Shown here in pieces: positions 42,223-50,766 of a DNA stretch of 64,000 nucleotides (the stretch's first letter is position 1; each line of letters begins with the position of its first letter). Made by a program: the position numbers and the translations under genes. Origin of the DNA: Heyndrickxia sporothermodurans (GTDB lineage: Bacteria > Bacillota > Bacilli > Bacillales > Bacillaceae_C); contig BORH01000003.1 in the NCBI GenBank assembly GCA_018333075.1, forward strand, positions 372,001 to 436,000, read 5' to 3'. A model generated the notes under the pieces. It was not told the DNA's origin. It did not search any database and saw only the letters and a list, made by a program, of their open reading frames with translations.

Positions 42223-43692
42223 ATGCTAACAATTCAAGGGGTAACAGGTGGATATAATGGTAGATCAATTGTAAAGGATGTTACTTTTCAAATTCAGGAA
42301 GGCGAGTTTTTTGGGGTTTTAGGGCCGAATGGAAGTGGAAAAACAACATTATTAAAAATGATTAGTGGACTTCTTCCTTTAATAGGTGGTTCTATTCAAA
42401 TGATTGAAAAGGATTTGTCCAGTTATTCTTCTAAAGAGCTTGCTAAAATAGTGGCTGTTTTACCACAGCTATCGGGAGAAGCCTTCTCATATACAGTAGA
42501 AGAAATTGTCCAATTAGGACGTTATGCACATCAAAGTGGGCTGTTTCAATCGTTGACCTTCAATGATGATCATATTGTAGAAAAAGTGATGAAGCAAACT
42601 GGTGTCTATGAGTTTAAAAATAAATTATTACATGAACTATCTGGAGGAGAACAGCAAAGGGTATTTCTTGCACAGGCTTTGGCACAGCAGCCGAAAATTT
42701 TGCTGCTGGACGAGCCGACCAATCATTTAGATTTGGCCTATCAAAAAGAGCTGCTTGATTTAATCAAAAGAATGACAAAGGAGAATCGTTTAACCGTTCT
42801 TTCAGTCTTTCATGATATGAATTTGACCGCGCTATATTGTGATCGACTTCTTTTAATAAATAATGGGAAAGCAATAAAGGTTGGGACTCCGGGTGAAGTT
42901 ATTCAAGAAAAATTGATTCAACAGGTTTATGATACTCAAGTAAAAAAACATATTCATCCAATCGTGCCTAAACCGCAATTAGCTATCATCCCTGAAAAAT
43001 TAAATGATGATACTATGTTTGTGATTGATGAAAAGTTTTTGCAGAGGGACGAAGAAAGCTTAGTTCTAAAGTCGCCGCTTCCATTAAAAGCGATGTCTTC
43101 TGCTGTTATCAATCCCGGAGTTGGTTGGTTTCAGACCTTTGTCAATCGTCACGTTTCCAAGGATTATCAATGTGAAAATCATCATGAAGAAATGGCGGAA
43201 TATTTGACAGCAAAAGGTTATCCTTTAACAAATACGGTTGGAATGATGACGGCAGTTATGATGGAGGATGCTGTTTGGAAATACATAAATTCTGAAGGGT
43301 TTTCGGTTTTTATCGTTGTTACGGCAGGAGTAGGGAATGCGGTTGATGCTTCTAGGGGAGTTGTTCATTCATCTGCCTATTTACCGGGAACAATCAATAC
43401 TTGGATTTTCGTTAATGGAGAAATATCGGATGAAGCTTATATTCAAGGAATTGCCACAGCAACGGAGTCAAAGGTAAAAGTGCTTCACGATTTGAATATT
43501 AAGGATCCTCGGACGGGGACAATCGCTACTGGAACTTCAACTGACAGTATACTTGTTGCTGCTACTCAAAAAGGAGAATATTTACAATATGCAGGAACGA
43601 TTGCTCCTTTAGGAAAAGTTATTGGTCAAGGTGTATATGACTGTATAGTGTCAGCGATTAAAAATTCTCGAACCAGGATGGATATGAAATGA
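42223..43692 (+). CDS. btuD-cbiZ: Fusion of corrinoid ABC ATPase (BtuD) and adenosylcobinamide amidohydrolase (CbiZ)
   Basis: A 489-residue two-part protein. Residues 1-245 are a FecCD-partner ATPase with Walker A GPNGSGKTT near 35, signature LSGGEQQRVFLAQAL near 139 and Walker B ILLLDEPTNHLDL. Residues about 270-489 are CbiZ-like (SAVINPGVGWFQTFVNRHV, VVTAGVGNAVDASRG and GTIATGTSTDSILVA). CbiZ hydrolyses adenosylcobinamide or pseudo-B12 to adenosylcobyric acid, allowing remodelling of foreign corrinoids. The fusion couples import with remodelling. cbiB follows with a four-base overlap. Confidence 0.92.
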   Translation: MLTIQGVTGGYNGRSIVKDVTFQIQEGEFFGVLGPNGSGKTTLLKMISGLLPLIGGSIQMIEKDLSSYSSKELAKIVAVLPQLSGEAFSYTVEEIVQLGRYAHQSGLFQSLTFNDDHIVEKVMKQTGVYEFKNKLLHELSGGEQQRVFLAQALAQQPKILLLDEPTNHLDLAYQKELLDLIKRMTKENRLTVLSVFHDMNLTALYCDRLLLINNGKAIKVGTPGEVIQEKLIQQVYDTQVKKHIHPIVPKPQLAIIPEKLNDDTMFVIDEKFLQRDEESLVLKSPLPLKAMSSAVINPGVGWFQTFVNRHVSKDYQCENHHEEMAEYLTAKGYPLTNTVGMMTAVMMEDAVWKYINSEGFSVFIVVTAGVGNAVDASRGVVHSSAYLPGTINTWIFVNGEISDEAYIQGIATATESKVKVLHDLNIKDPRTGTIATGTSTDSILVAATQKGEYLQYAGTIAPLGKVIGQGVYDCIVSAIKNSRTRMDMK

Positions 43693-44654
43693 TTTTATAC
43701 CATTTAGTAGCTATTACAATCGCAATATTTATTGATTTAATTATTGGAGATCCACCAAGCTGGCCACACCCTGTAAAATGGATCGGTTCTTTTATTAGCT
43801 TCTTAAATAAGCAGTGGAATCATGGGAGGTATCGTAAATGGAAAGGAATCATGATGCTGACATCAGTGCTACTCCTAACAAGTATAGTGACGATTGTGAT
43901 TACCCTCCTTTTGTATCAAATACATCCTATCGTAGGGATTTTAGGGGAAGCACTTATCATTGCCACTACGATTGCTCAAAAGGGTTTAAAGGATGCAGGA
44001 TTAGACGTTTATCATCCATTAGTAAGGAATGATCTGCCATTAGCGAGAACAAAATTATCCTATATTGTTGGTAGAGATACAGAACATTTGAATGAATCAG
44101 AGATTGTTAGGGGAACAGTTGAAACGATAGCTGAAAATACTAGTGATGGGATTACAGCTCCATTATTTTGGGCATTTATTGGTGGTGCCCCACTTGCAAT
44201 GGTTTATAGGGCGATAAATACTTGTGATTCCATGGTGGGCTATCGAAATCCTCAATATGAGCAATTTGGCTGGGCTTCTGCAAGACTAGATGATGTGGTC
44301 AATTGGTTACCAAGCAGAATAACGGGCTTCTTTATGCTATTAACGAAGAAGCCTCCTTATATAGATTGGCGATCAGCATGGAGGTTATTTATGACAGATG
44401 CTAGAAAGCACCCTAGTCCTAATAGTGGATGGTGTGAAGCGGCAACAGCCATTATGTTAGGAGTTCAGCTAGGGGGAGTGAATTATTATAAGGGGATTGT
44501 ATCTGATCGAGCAAGAATGGGAAACCCGATTGAAACCTTGCAAGCTGATCATATAAAAAAATCTATTTATATAATGAACAAATCCGTTCTCTTTTTTTTA
44601 CTCCTATTATGGATTGGAGGAATAATCATTGAAAATGCCTTCTCATGGTTCTAA
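43689..44654 (+). CDS. cbiB: Adenosylcobinamide-phosphate synthase CbiB
   Basis: A 321-residue membrane protein that joins adenosylcobyric acid to (R)-1-amino-2-propanol phosphate. Conserved phrases: DLIIGDPPSWPHPVKWIG near residue 15, ETIAENTSDGITAPLFWA near 148, RAINTCDSMVGYRN and HPSPNSGWCEAATAIML. Four to five helices are visible. It uses the CbiZ product and the CobD product, encoded on either side. It overlaps cobD by 26 bases. Confidence 0.94.
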   Translation: MILYHLVAITIAIFIDLIIGDPPSWPHPVKWIGSFISFLNKQWNHGRYRKWKGIMMLTSVLLLTSIVTIVITLLLYQIHPIVGILGEALIIATTIAQKGLKDAGLDVYHPLVRNDLPLARTKLSYIVGRDTEHLNESEIVRGTVETIAENTSDGITAPLFWAFIGGAPLAMVYRAINTCDSMVGYRNPQYEQFGWASARLDDVVNWLPSRITGFFMLLTKKPPYIDWRSAWRLFMTDARKHPSPNSGWCEAATAIMLGVQLGGVNYYKGIVSDRARMGNPIETLQADHIKKSIYIMNKSVLFFLLLLWIGGIIIENAFSWF

Positions 44655-45705
44655 CCCGCATTATGTTTATAAGGCAGCGAATCTTAAACAGCCAGAAACC
44701 GTTCTTGATTTTAGTGTGAATGTCAATCCATTTGGCGCACCAGCAATTATAAAAGAAAACTGGATGAAATGGTTCCAATTCATTGAGGATTACCCGGATC
44801 CACATTCAGCGGAGCTAAAAAAAGAGCTTTCCATTAAGGAAAAAATTGATGAAAATAATATATTAATAGGGAATGGGGGAGCAGAACTCATTTCACTTGT
44901 TCCCCAGCTTTTCAATGGTAAAAACGTACTTATTATTGAACCTGCTTTCAGTGAATATGAACAAGCATGTCTTGCGCAAAATTGTCATGTTGAGCATCAT
45001 ATTCTAAATGAAGGGGACTGGTCTCTTAATACAGCAGAATTGCTGCCGAAAGTAAAAAAATATCAAGCTATCTTTCTTTGTACCCCTAATAATCCAACAG
45101 GAGTTGTTTATGATAGAGAGGCAATTCTTCAGCTTATAGAAGAAGGAAAAAGACATCAATGCATGATTATAATTGATGAAGCATTTTTTGATTTTTCATC
45201 AGAGAATCATTCCTATTCATCGTTCATCGAACAATACTCAAATCTCATCCTCCTCCGCTCATTAACGAAAATGTATGCCATTGCTGGCTTGCGGCTTGGT
45301 TATTTGATTGCTCATCCAAGTGTTATTGCTAAGCTTTCAATGTTGAAACCACATTGGAGTGTCAATGCGATCGCAATGAAAGCAGGGATGGAATGCCTTA
45401 AGCAACATAAGTATGTCCAACAAACAAGACAGCATATAGACCAAGAACGAAGTCGTCTGGAGGAATTTTTTCAAAAGAGCGGTTTTTCCTATTCGAAGTC
45501 AAAGGTGAATTTTTATTTGCTTCGTGATCCAGCTCTTTTGGAGGCTGCACCATTGTTTCTTTTTTTATTAGAAAAAGGAATTGTTCCAAGGCATACGTTA
45601 AATTTTCCAGGTCTAAATGGCAGGTGGCTTCGATTGGCAATTAAGCAAACAGAAGATAATAATCAACTATTGGAGGCACTGGATGAATGGAAAAATCGAA
45701 GATGA
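44629..45705 (+). CDS. cobD: L-threonine-O-3-phosphate decarboxylase CobD
   Basis: A 358-residue PLP enzyme of the aminotransferase I/II fold, making (R)-1-amino-2-propanol phosphate. Visible are the N-terminal HGSNPHYVY, CTPNNPTGVVYDREAIL near 150, IIDEAFFDF near 180 and the PLP Lys in LRSLTKMYAIAGLRLGYLIA near 213. The start is TTG 44629 with GGAGG eight bases upstream; ATG 44635 is also possible. It sits directly between cbiB and cobU. Confidence 0.93.
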   Translation: MKMPSHGSNPHYVYKAANLKQPETVLDFSVNVNPFGAPAIIKENWMKWFQFIEDYPDPHSAELKKELSIKEKIDENNILIGNGGAELISLVPQLFNGKNVLIIEPAFSEYEQACLAQNCHVEHHILNEGDWSLNTAELLPKVKKYQAIFLCTPNNPTGVVYDREAILQLIEEGKRHQCMIIIDEAFFDFSSENHSYSSFIEQYSNLILLRSLTKMYAIAGLRLGYLIAHPSVIAKLSMLKPHWSVNAIAMKAGMECLKQHKYVQQTRQHIDQERSRLEEFFQKSGFSYSKSKVNFYLLRDPALLEAAPLFLFLLEKGIVPRHTLNFPGLNGRWLRLAIKQTEDNNQLLEALDEWKNRR

Positions 45706-46262
45706 TTTTTATCAGTGGTGGAGTAAGGAGTGGAAAAAGCAGCTTTGCCGAACAATTAGCAATTAAATATGCAAGACAAATGAACGGACGGTTAAATTAT
45801 TTAGCATGTGGTCGCGCTACAGATCGAGAAATGACAGATAGAATAAGTCATCATAAAGAAACTAGGAAAAACAGTGAATTACCATGGGTAAATTGGGAAT
45901 GTCCGGTCAATGTAAAAACCATGAGCCCATTTTATCAATCTGGTGATATCGTATTGCTAGATTGTTTAACAACTTTATTAAACAATGAATTATTTCAAGA
46001 TGAAGATAGTTGGGAAAGAACAGATTTTCAAAAAAATGTAGTTGAATCTATCCTTACAGGAATAGAAGAGATTCGAAAAAACTGTAGTGTATTTATCATT
46101 GTATCAAATGAAGTATTAAATGAGCAGCTTCATAAAGGTGCTGTTGTTTTTACATATGCTAAATTACTTGGTCTTTTACATCAAAATCTCGTTCAGGAAT
46201 CTACCGTTGCTTATTTAGTTGAATCGGGGATTCCGCTATTAATGAAGGAGCGAAGTCAATGA
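45687..46262 (+). CDS. cobU: Adenosylcobinamide kinase / guanylyltransferase CobU
   Basis: A 191-residue bifunctional enzyme with P-loop GGVRSGKSSFAE near residue 11, the guanylate-accepting His region RISHHKETRK near 54, VLLDCLTTLLNNEL near 91 and VSNEVLN near 135. The C-terminus (VAYLVESGIPLLMK) matches the family's V-(x)-GIPL-(x)-K end. It activates AdoCbi to AdoCbi-GDP. It overlaps cobD and cobQ. The second, degenerate CobU-like gene is at 49097. Confidence 0.92.
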   Translation: MEKSKMIFISGGVRSGKSSFAEQLAIKYARQMNGRLNYLACGRATDREMTDRISHHKETRKNSELPWVNWECPVNVKTMSPFYQSGDIVLLDCLTTLLNNELFQDEDSWERTDFQKNVVESILTGIEEIRKNCSVFIIVSNEVLNEQLHKGAVVFTYAKLLGLLHQNLVQESTVAYLVESGIPLLMKERSQ

Positions 46263-47770
46263 ATCAAAAGCTTAAAGGACTTATGGTTGTCGGAACAGCT
46301 TCTGATGTGGGAAAAAGTTTAATTGTTACTGCATTATGCCGTATATTTGCAAATGAAGGGCTGAAGGTTGCCCCGTTTAAATCGCAAAATATGTCCAATA
46401 ATTCATATATAACAAAGGAAGGCAAGGAAATTGGTCGTGCACAAGGATTGCAGGCAGAAGCGGCAAGGATAGAAGCATCAGCTTGGATGAATCCCATTCT
46501 ATTGAAGCCTACATCTAACCAAAAATCAGAGGTTGTTTTGTTTGGGAAGAGTGAAAAAGTATTAACAGGTAAAGGATATCGTCAATCATTTTATGAAAAA
46601 GGGTTAGATGCTATCGATCTAGCATTACATAAACTAGCTGAAGAATTTGATGTCATCATGATGGAAGGGGCCGGGAGTCCGGTTGAAATCAATTTAAAGG
46701 ATCGAGAGCTTGTTAATATGAAAGTTGCCGAAATGGCTGACGTCCCAGTTATACTTGTGGCAGATATTGATCGTGGAGGGGTATTCGCTAGTATTATTGG
46801 TACACTAGAGCTTTTGACTAAAGAGGAGAGAAAAAGAGTTCAAGGAATTATTATTAATAAATTTCGGGGGGATCCTGAATTATTTAAAGACGGAATTGCG
46901 TGGATCGAGCAAAAAACGGGTATTCCAGTGCTTGGTGTCCTTCCGTATTTTGAAAAGCATATGATTGAAGGTGAAGATTCACTTTCATTACACGATCGTT
47001 TCTCTTTTTCGAAAAATGGCGTAGTTGAAATTGCGGTTATAAAGCTACCATATATTTCAAATTATACTGATATCGAACCTTTTATGTATGAAGAGGATGT
47101 AACGATTAGATGGGTTCAGCATGCATATCAACTCGGCGATCCTGATGCAATAATTATTCCAGGAACGAAAAGTACGATTCACGATTTACAGTTTTTAAAG
47201 AAAAGTGGTTTATTTGAGCGCATCCAAATGCATGTTAAGAATGGCACAGCATTAGTTGGTATTTGTGGAGGCTATCAAATGCTGTGTGAGACATTAATAG
47301 ATGAAGCTGGTACAGATACAGGAATCATTAATAATACGGAAAAAGGATTCGGATTTATTCCTGGATCAACGGTTTTCCACGAAAATAAGCGTACAATCCA
47401 GGTAAAAGGCATTATTCATCCGCATGCTGGATTGTCTGAGAAAATTGCTGTGGAAGGCTATGAAGTTCATTTAGGACAAACGAAAGGTCATGAGTGTCCG
47501 TTTGTCCTGCTTAATGATGGGACAGAGGATGGTTATTATCATCCATCAGGGAAAATAATCGGGACTTATTTGCATTCATTATTTCATAATGATGAGTGGC
47601 GGAATGAGTGGCTTAATATGCTCCGACAGTCAAAAAAAATATCTTATCAGCCAATTGTTAACCTTCAAAATCAAAAGGATCAAAAATATGAGTTGTTTGC
47701 CAATCATGTGAAAAAGCATTTGGATTGGGAGAAGGTTAAAGAGATGGTTGTGGCGTGGAGATTAAAATGA
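46259..47770 (+). CDS. cobQ: Cobyric acid synthase CobQ (CbiP)
   Basis: A 503-residue ATP- and glutamine-dependent amidase. The N-terminal dethiobiotin-synthetase-like domain has MVVGTASDVGKSL near residue 8, PFKSQNMSNNSYIT and MEGAGSPVEINL. The C-terminal glutamine amidotransferase domain has nucleophile Cys in LVGICGGYQML near 336 and HSLFHNDEWR near 440. It amidates four side chains of adenosylcobyrinic acid diamide. Earlier ring-building genes are absent, so it may serve salvage of incomplete corrinoids. ATGA overlaps on both sides. Confidence 0.94.
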   Translation: MNQKLKGLMVVGTASDVGKSLIVTALCRIFANEGLKVAPFKSQNMSNNSYITKEGKEIGRAQGLQAEAARIEASAWMNPILLKPTSNQKSEVVLFGKSEKVLTGKGYRQSFYEKGLDAIDLALHKLAEEFDVIMMEGAGSPVEINLKDRELVNMKVAEMADVPVILVADIDRGGVFASIIGTLELLTKEERKRVQGIIINKFRGDPELFKDGIAWIEQKTGIPVLGVLPYFEKHMIEGEDSLSLHDRFSFSKNGVVEIAVIKLPYISNYTDIEPFMYEEDVTIRWVQHAYQLGDPDAIIIPGTKSTIHDLQFLKKSGLFERIQMHVKNGTALVGICGGYQMLCETLIDEAGTDTGIINNTEKGFGFIPGSTVFHENKRTIQVKGIIHPHAGLSEKIAVEGYEVHLGQTKGHECPFVLLNDGTEDGYYHPSGKIIGTYLHSLFHNDEWRNEWLNMLRQSKKISYQPIVNLQNQKDQKYELFANHVKKHLDWEKVKEMVVAWRLK

Positions 47771-48567
47771 AAATTCTTGGACTTTTTAAAGGACTATTGA
47801 TTAATCTTCAATTTTTCACAATCATTCCAATTAATAGGGAATTGCCAATGGATAATAAGCATATGACATACGCAGTCAAAACCTTTCCTATACTTGGCTT
47901 ACTACAGGGGGGAGTGTTAACAGCTGCCTTATATTTGCTTACCCACTATACACCTCTTTCTTACCTAGCTATTGCTTTTATCATTTGGCTGTTATCGATT
48001 GTAATTACGGGAGGCTTGCATTTAGATGGCTGGATGGATGCAAGTGATGCCTTTTTTTCATATCAGGATAAAGAGAAACGGCTAGAAATTATGAAGGATC
48101 CACGTACAGGTGCTTTTGGAGTCATTTCATTAGTAGTATTACTTAGTGGACGGTATCTTTTTATCTATGAGATTACGAATATGCTTATGGAAACTAGTTG
48201 GATCCTCATTATAGTAATACCCGTTTTTAGCAGAAGTGTGATGGGCTATTTTTTATTGATGATTCCTGCAGTCAGAAAAGAAGGTCTAGGGCATTTTTTT
48301 CAAAAATCGGTTCAAAAAAGAGCGCTATTTATTTATCCTTTGTATATTTTATTGTTTCTTATATTAGTTGTTTATTTGCTTCCATATGCATTATGGCAAA
48401 TTCTAATATTATTGTTCGTTACTCTTGCTTTTCTTTTCATTTTTCATAAGAAAATGATTAAATGGTTTGGCGGAATGACAGGCGATTTATTAGGGGCATC
48501 TGTAGAAGGGGTGGAATGGGTTTTATGGATGAGTCTTTGGCTATTACACTATTACGTCACGGCTTAA
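47767..48567 (+). CDS. cobS: Adenosylcobinamide-GDP ribazoletransferase CobS
   Basis: A polytopic membrane enzyme of about 266 residues that joins AdoCbi-GDP with alpha-ribazole phosphate. Features: LQFFTIIPINRELP near the N-terminus, GGLHLDGWMDASDAFFSYQD near 80, MKDPRTGAFGVISL near 112, and hydrophobic helices throughout. ATG 47767 overlaps the cobQ stop as ATGA and is preferred over the GTG four codons earlier. Confidence 0.92.
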   Translation: MKILGLFKGLLINLQFFTIIPINRELPMDNKHMTYAVKTFPILGLLQGGVLTAALYLLTHYTPLSYLAIAFIIWLLSIVITGGLHLDGWMDASDAFFSYQDKEKRLEIMKDPRTGAFGVISLVVLLSGRYLFIYEITNMLMETSWILIIVIPVFSRSVMGYFLLMIPAVRKEGLGHFFQKSVQKRALFIYPLYILLFLILVVYLLPYALWQILILLFVTLAFLFIFHKKMIKWFGGMTGDLLGASVEGVEWVLWMSLWLLHYYVTA

Positions 48568-49145
48568 CAGAGGAAAATGAGCGACATGCCTATATAGGTT
48601 GGAGTGACTTCTCTCTGAGTGAGAAAGGACGTAAACAATTAAGTCATTATGGTATTTTTCCAACTTCCTTTGATGAATATGTTTGCAGTGATTTAAAGAG
48701 ATGTGTGGAGACTGCACAACTCCTTTTTCCAAATCAATCCTTTCATAAATGCCCAGCGTTTCGTGAAATGCATTTTGGTAAATGGGAAGGAAAAACCTAT
48801 GAAGAGTTAAAGAATGATGGATTATATCAAAGATGGCTGCAAGATTTCCATAGTGTTCAGCCTCCATCTGGGGAAAGCTTTCAACAGTTTACTGAACGGA
48901 TTGATAGTGGATGGAATCAATTCATTTGCAACCTATCTCTAAATGGGGGAAATAAAGCAGTTATCGTCTCTCATGGTGGGGTTATACGATACTTATTAAG
49001 CAAATTTTCTCCAATAAAATCGGAATATTGGGATTGGAAAGTCCCGATTGGAACTGGATTTGAATTAATTTGGAAGCATGGGAGGGGAAAAAATCGATGC
49101 ACTTCATTACGGGAGGTTATTTTAACGGAAAATCAAATTGGGTGA
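48525..49145 (+). CDS. cobC: Histidine phosphatase, alpha-ribazole-5'-phosphate phosphatase CobC-like
   Basis: A phosphoglycerate-mutase-like phosphatase of about 206 residues. The catalytic motif LLRHGLTEENER is near residue 9, CSDLKRCVETAQLL near 57, FREMHFGKWEGKTYEEL near 85 and VSHGGVIRYL near 150 with the second His. ATG 48525 is chosen because the catalytic RHG then lies near the N-terminus as usual; it overlaps cobS. It should remove the 5' phosphate in nucleotide-loop assembly. Confidence 0.88.
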   Translation: MDESLAITLLRHGLTEENERHAYIGWSDFSLSEKGRKQLSHYGIFPTSFDEYVCSDLKRCVETAQLLFPNQSFHKCPAFREMHFGKWEGKTYEELKNDGLYQRWLQDFHSVQPPSGESFQQFTERIDSGWNQFICNLSLNGGNKAVIVSHGGVIRYLLSKFSPIKSEYWDWKVPIGTGFELIWKHGRGKNRCTSLREVILTENQIG

Positions 49146-49534
49146 TAGAGCATTATCAATTGTTAAATCGTAATGATTATACATGGATTTCCGCGTATAA
49201 ACAGGATTCGCTAGATCGTCTATTTCAAACGGATGGGCTTTACATCGTTGAAGGAATAGAAATCTACTTGAAGGAATTAGTAGAGAAGGGCTTATCCATA
49301 GAGTTAATAAGAGAAAAAGTTCGAAGCATGATTGATATAGGTCTAGAATGGGAATTTGAAAATAGTAAACGGAAGTTTATTATAATGGGTACAGATATTT
49401 CTAAAGGGGTCGTTCCTATTGATAAGAAGGAGCGACAATGGAGAGATATTACTGGATGGGTTTATCAAGATATTGTCTTTAAATCAGAAGAAGTAGATGT
49501 TATTTGGTACGGGATCACAAATAAGCTTAAGTAG
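49097..49534 (+). CDS. Degenerate CobU-like P-loop protein without the guanylyltransferase His
   Basis: About 145 residues starting at ATG 49097 behind GGGAGGGG. The N-terminal FITGGYFNGKSNWV is a CobU-style P-loop, and the C-terminal DISKGVVPIDKKERQWRDIT block matches the CobU NEVGxGxVPxxxxxRxFRD region. The middle is short. No H-x-x-x-R segment follows the P-loop, so the guanylate-accepting His of CobU seems absent. With a full cobU in the same operon, this may be a kinase-only or regulatory paralogue. It overlaps cobC by 49 bases. Confidence 0.7.
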   Translation: MHFITGGYFNGKSNWVIEHYQLLNRNDYTWISAYKQDSLDRLFQTDGLYIVEGIEIYLKELVEKGLSIELIREKVRSMIDIGLEWEFENSKRKFIIMGTDISKGVVPIDKKERQWRDITGWVYQDIVFKSEEVDVIWYGITNKLK

Positions 49535-49547
49535 GGGATTAGAGTAT

Positions 49548-50036
49548 ATGTCTAGTAGAAAAATCGTTTGGTTAGCAATGGGCTTTGCTTTTTCAGTTAT
49601 AGGTGCAGCGATAAAAATTCCAGCAATTGTTGGAAGTGTTGCATTAGATGTTGCTCCTTCATTAATTATTGCAAGCATGTTTAGTGTTGGGATGGGCGGA
49701 TTAGTAGCATGTATTGGTCATCTATTATCTGCTTTATTAACAGGATTTCCATTAGGTCCATTACATTTACTTATCGCTGCTGAAATGGGAGTATGTGTCC
49801 TTATTTATGGATATCTTTATAAAAAAGGCAAGAAATATAGTGCTGCTGTAGTTTTTTGGATCGGGAATGCGCTAGTCAGTCCGTTGCCATTTATTTTTCT
49901 TCTTAATTGGACTTTTTTTGTGGCAATTGTTCCGTCTCTTATTATCGGTTCAGCATTTAATGTAATCATAGCACTGTTATTTGTACAAGTTTTTCAAAAA
50001 AGATATGCAGCTGTTGTGAAAAGAGGATCAAAATGA
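49548..50036 (+). CDS. cblT: ECF transporter S component for alpha-ribazole (CblT)
   Basis: About 162 residues with five to six hydrophobic segments, as in ECF S components. GSVALDVAPSLIIASMFSVG and LLSALLTGFPLGPLHLLIAAEMG are typical of this family. Its place directly before cblS and within a cobalamin operon supports CblT, the alpha-ribazole importer of Firmicutes. The energising ECF A/T subunits are not in the window and would be shared. ATG 49548 is taken as the start. Confidence 0.85.
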   Translation: MSSRKIVWLAMGFAFSVIGAAIKIPAIVGSVALDVAPSLIIASMFSVGMGGLVACIGHLLSALLTGFPLGPLHLLIAAEMGVCVLIYGYLYKKGKKYSAAVVFWIGNALVSPLPFIFLLNWTFFVAIVPSLIIGSAFNVIIALLFVQVFQKRYAAVVKRGSK

Positions 50037-50740
50037 GAAGAGATGTATTAATGATTCCTTTAAACGAAAAGGAAAATCTTATAGTGGCAACTGATAATAG
50101 TGGAGCAATTGGAATGAAGCCAGATGATGTGGTTCAAGTACCATATGATATCGTCTCGTATTTTTCCTTCCGAGTAGCAGTGATGGAATGTATGGCAGCT
50201 GGGGCTGTGCCAATTAGTGTCGTTATCAATAATTTTTGCTCTGATGATGCTTGGGAAGCAATGAATGAAGGAATTAGTAGAGGCATTTCTGAGCTTGGAT
50301 TTGAACATCTACCGATCATCGGAAGTACCGAAAGTAATTTTCAATTGCTACAATCTGCAGTTGGTATTACTGTATTAGGCAAAAGCAACCGAAAGGAACC
50401 AACGAACAAGCCACTCATATCACCATTCAAATATGCTGTCATTGGCAGCCCATTAGTAGGTGAAGAAGTAATCAATGATAAACACTTGGTTGCACCGCTT
50501 TCATTGTTTAAGTGGATGTGTGAGCAAGAAGAAGTTATCCAAATTGTCCCCGTAGGGTCAAAAGGAATTTTATATAAATTAGCTCAATTAAATCCATCCT
50601 ATAATTTAAATTCATTACATGATGGAATCGATTTGAGCAAGTCGTCCGGTCCATCCACCTGTTTTCTTATTTCTTATCTTCCATCAGGCGAAAATTTAGT
50701 AAAGAAAGCCGCTGGCTCATATTTTCATCAAATTAGTTAA
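50033..50740 (+). CDS. cblS: Alpha-ribazole kinase CblS (AIR-synthase-like fold)
   Basis: A 235-residue PurM/ThiL-like protein that phosphorylates imported alpha-ribazole for CobS. VATDNSGAIGMKPDDVVQVP near residue 19 provides the acidic nucleotide-binding loop. AVMECMAAGAVPISVVINNF near 49 is the helix-strand typical of AIR-synthase-like proteins, and GSTESNF follows. Last gene of the operon, with a four-base overlap to cblT and a terminator at its stop. Together CblT-CblS replace CobT-based activation of dimethylbenzimidazole. Confidence 0.85.
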   Translation: MRRDVLMIPLNEKENLIVATDNSGAIGMKPDDVVQVPYDIVSYFSFRVAVMECMAAGAVPISVVINNFCSDDAWEAMNEGISRGISELGFEHLPIIGSTESNFQLLQSAVGITVLGKSNRKEPTNKPLISPFKYAVIGSPLVGEEVINDKHLVAPLSLFKWMCEQEEVIQIVPVGSKGILYKLAQLNPSYNLNSLHDGIDLSKSSGPSTCFLISYLPSGENLVKKAAGSYFHQIS

Positions 50741-50766
50741 GGTGCCTAATAGGCACCTTCATTTTT
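50739..50766. terminator. Terminator of the cobalamin operon (bidirectional)
   Basis: AAGGTGCCT pairs with AGGCACCTT over a three-base loop, followed by CATTTTTATT. The stop codons of cblS and hemY both lie in it. Confidence 0.88.
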
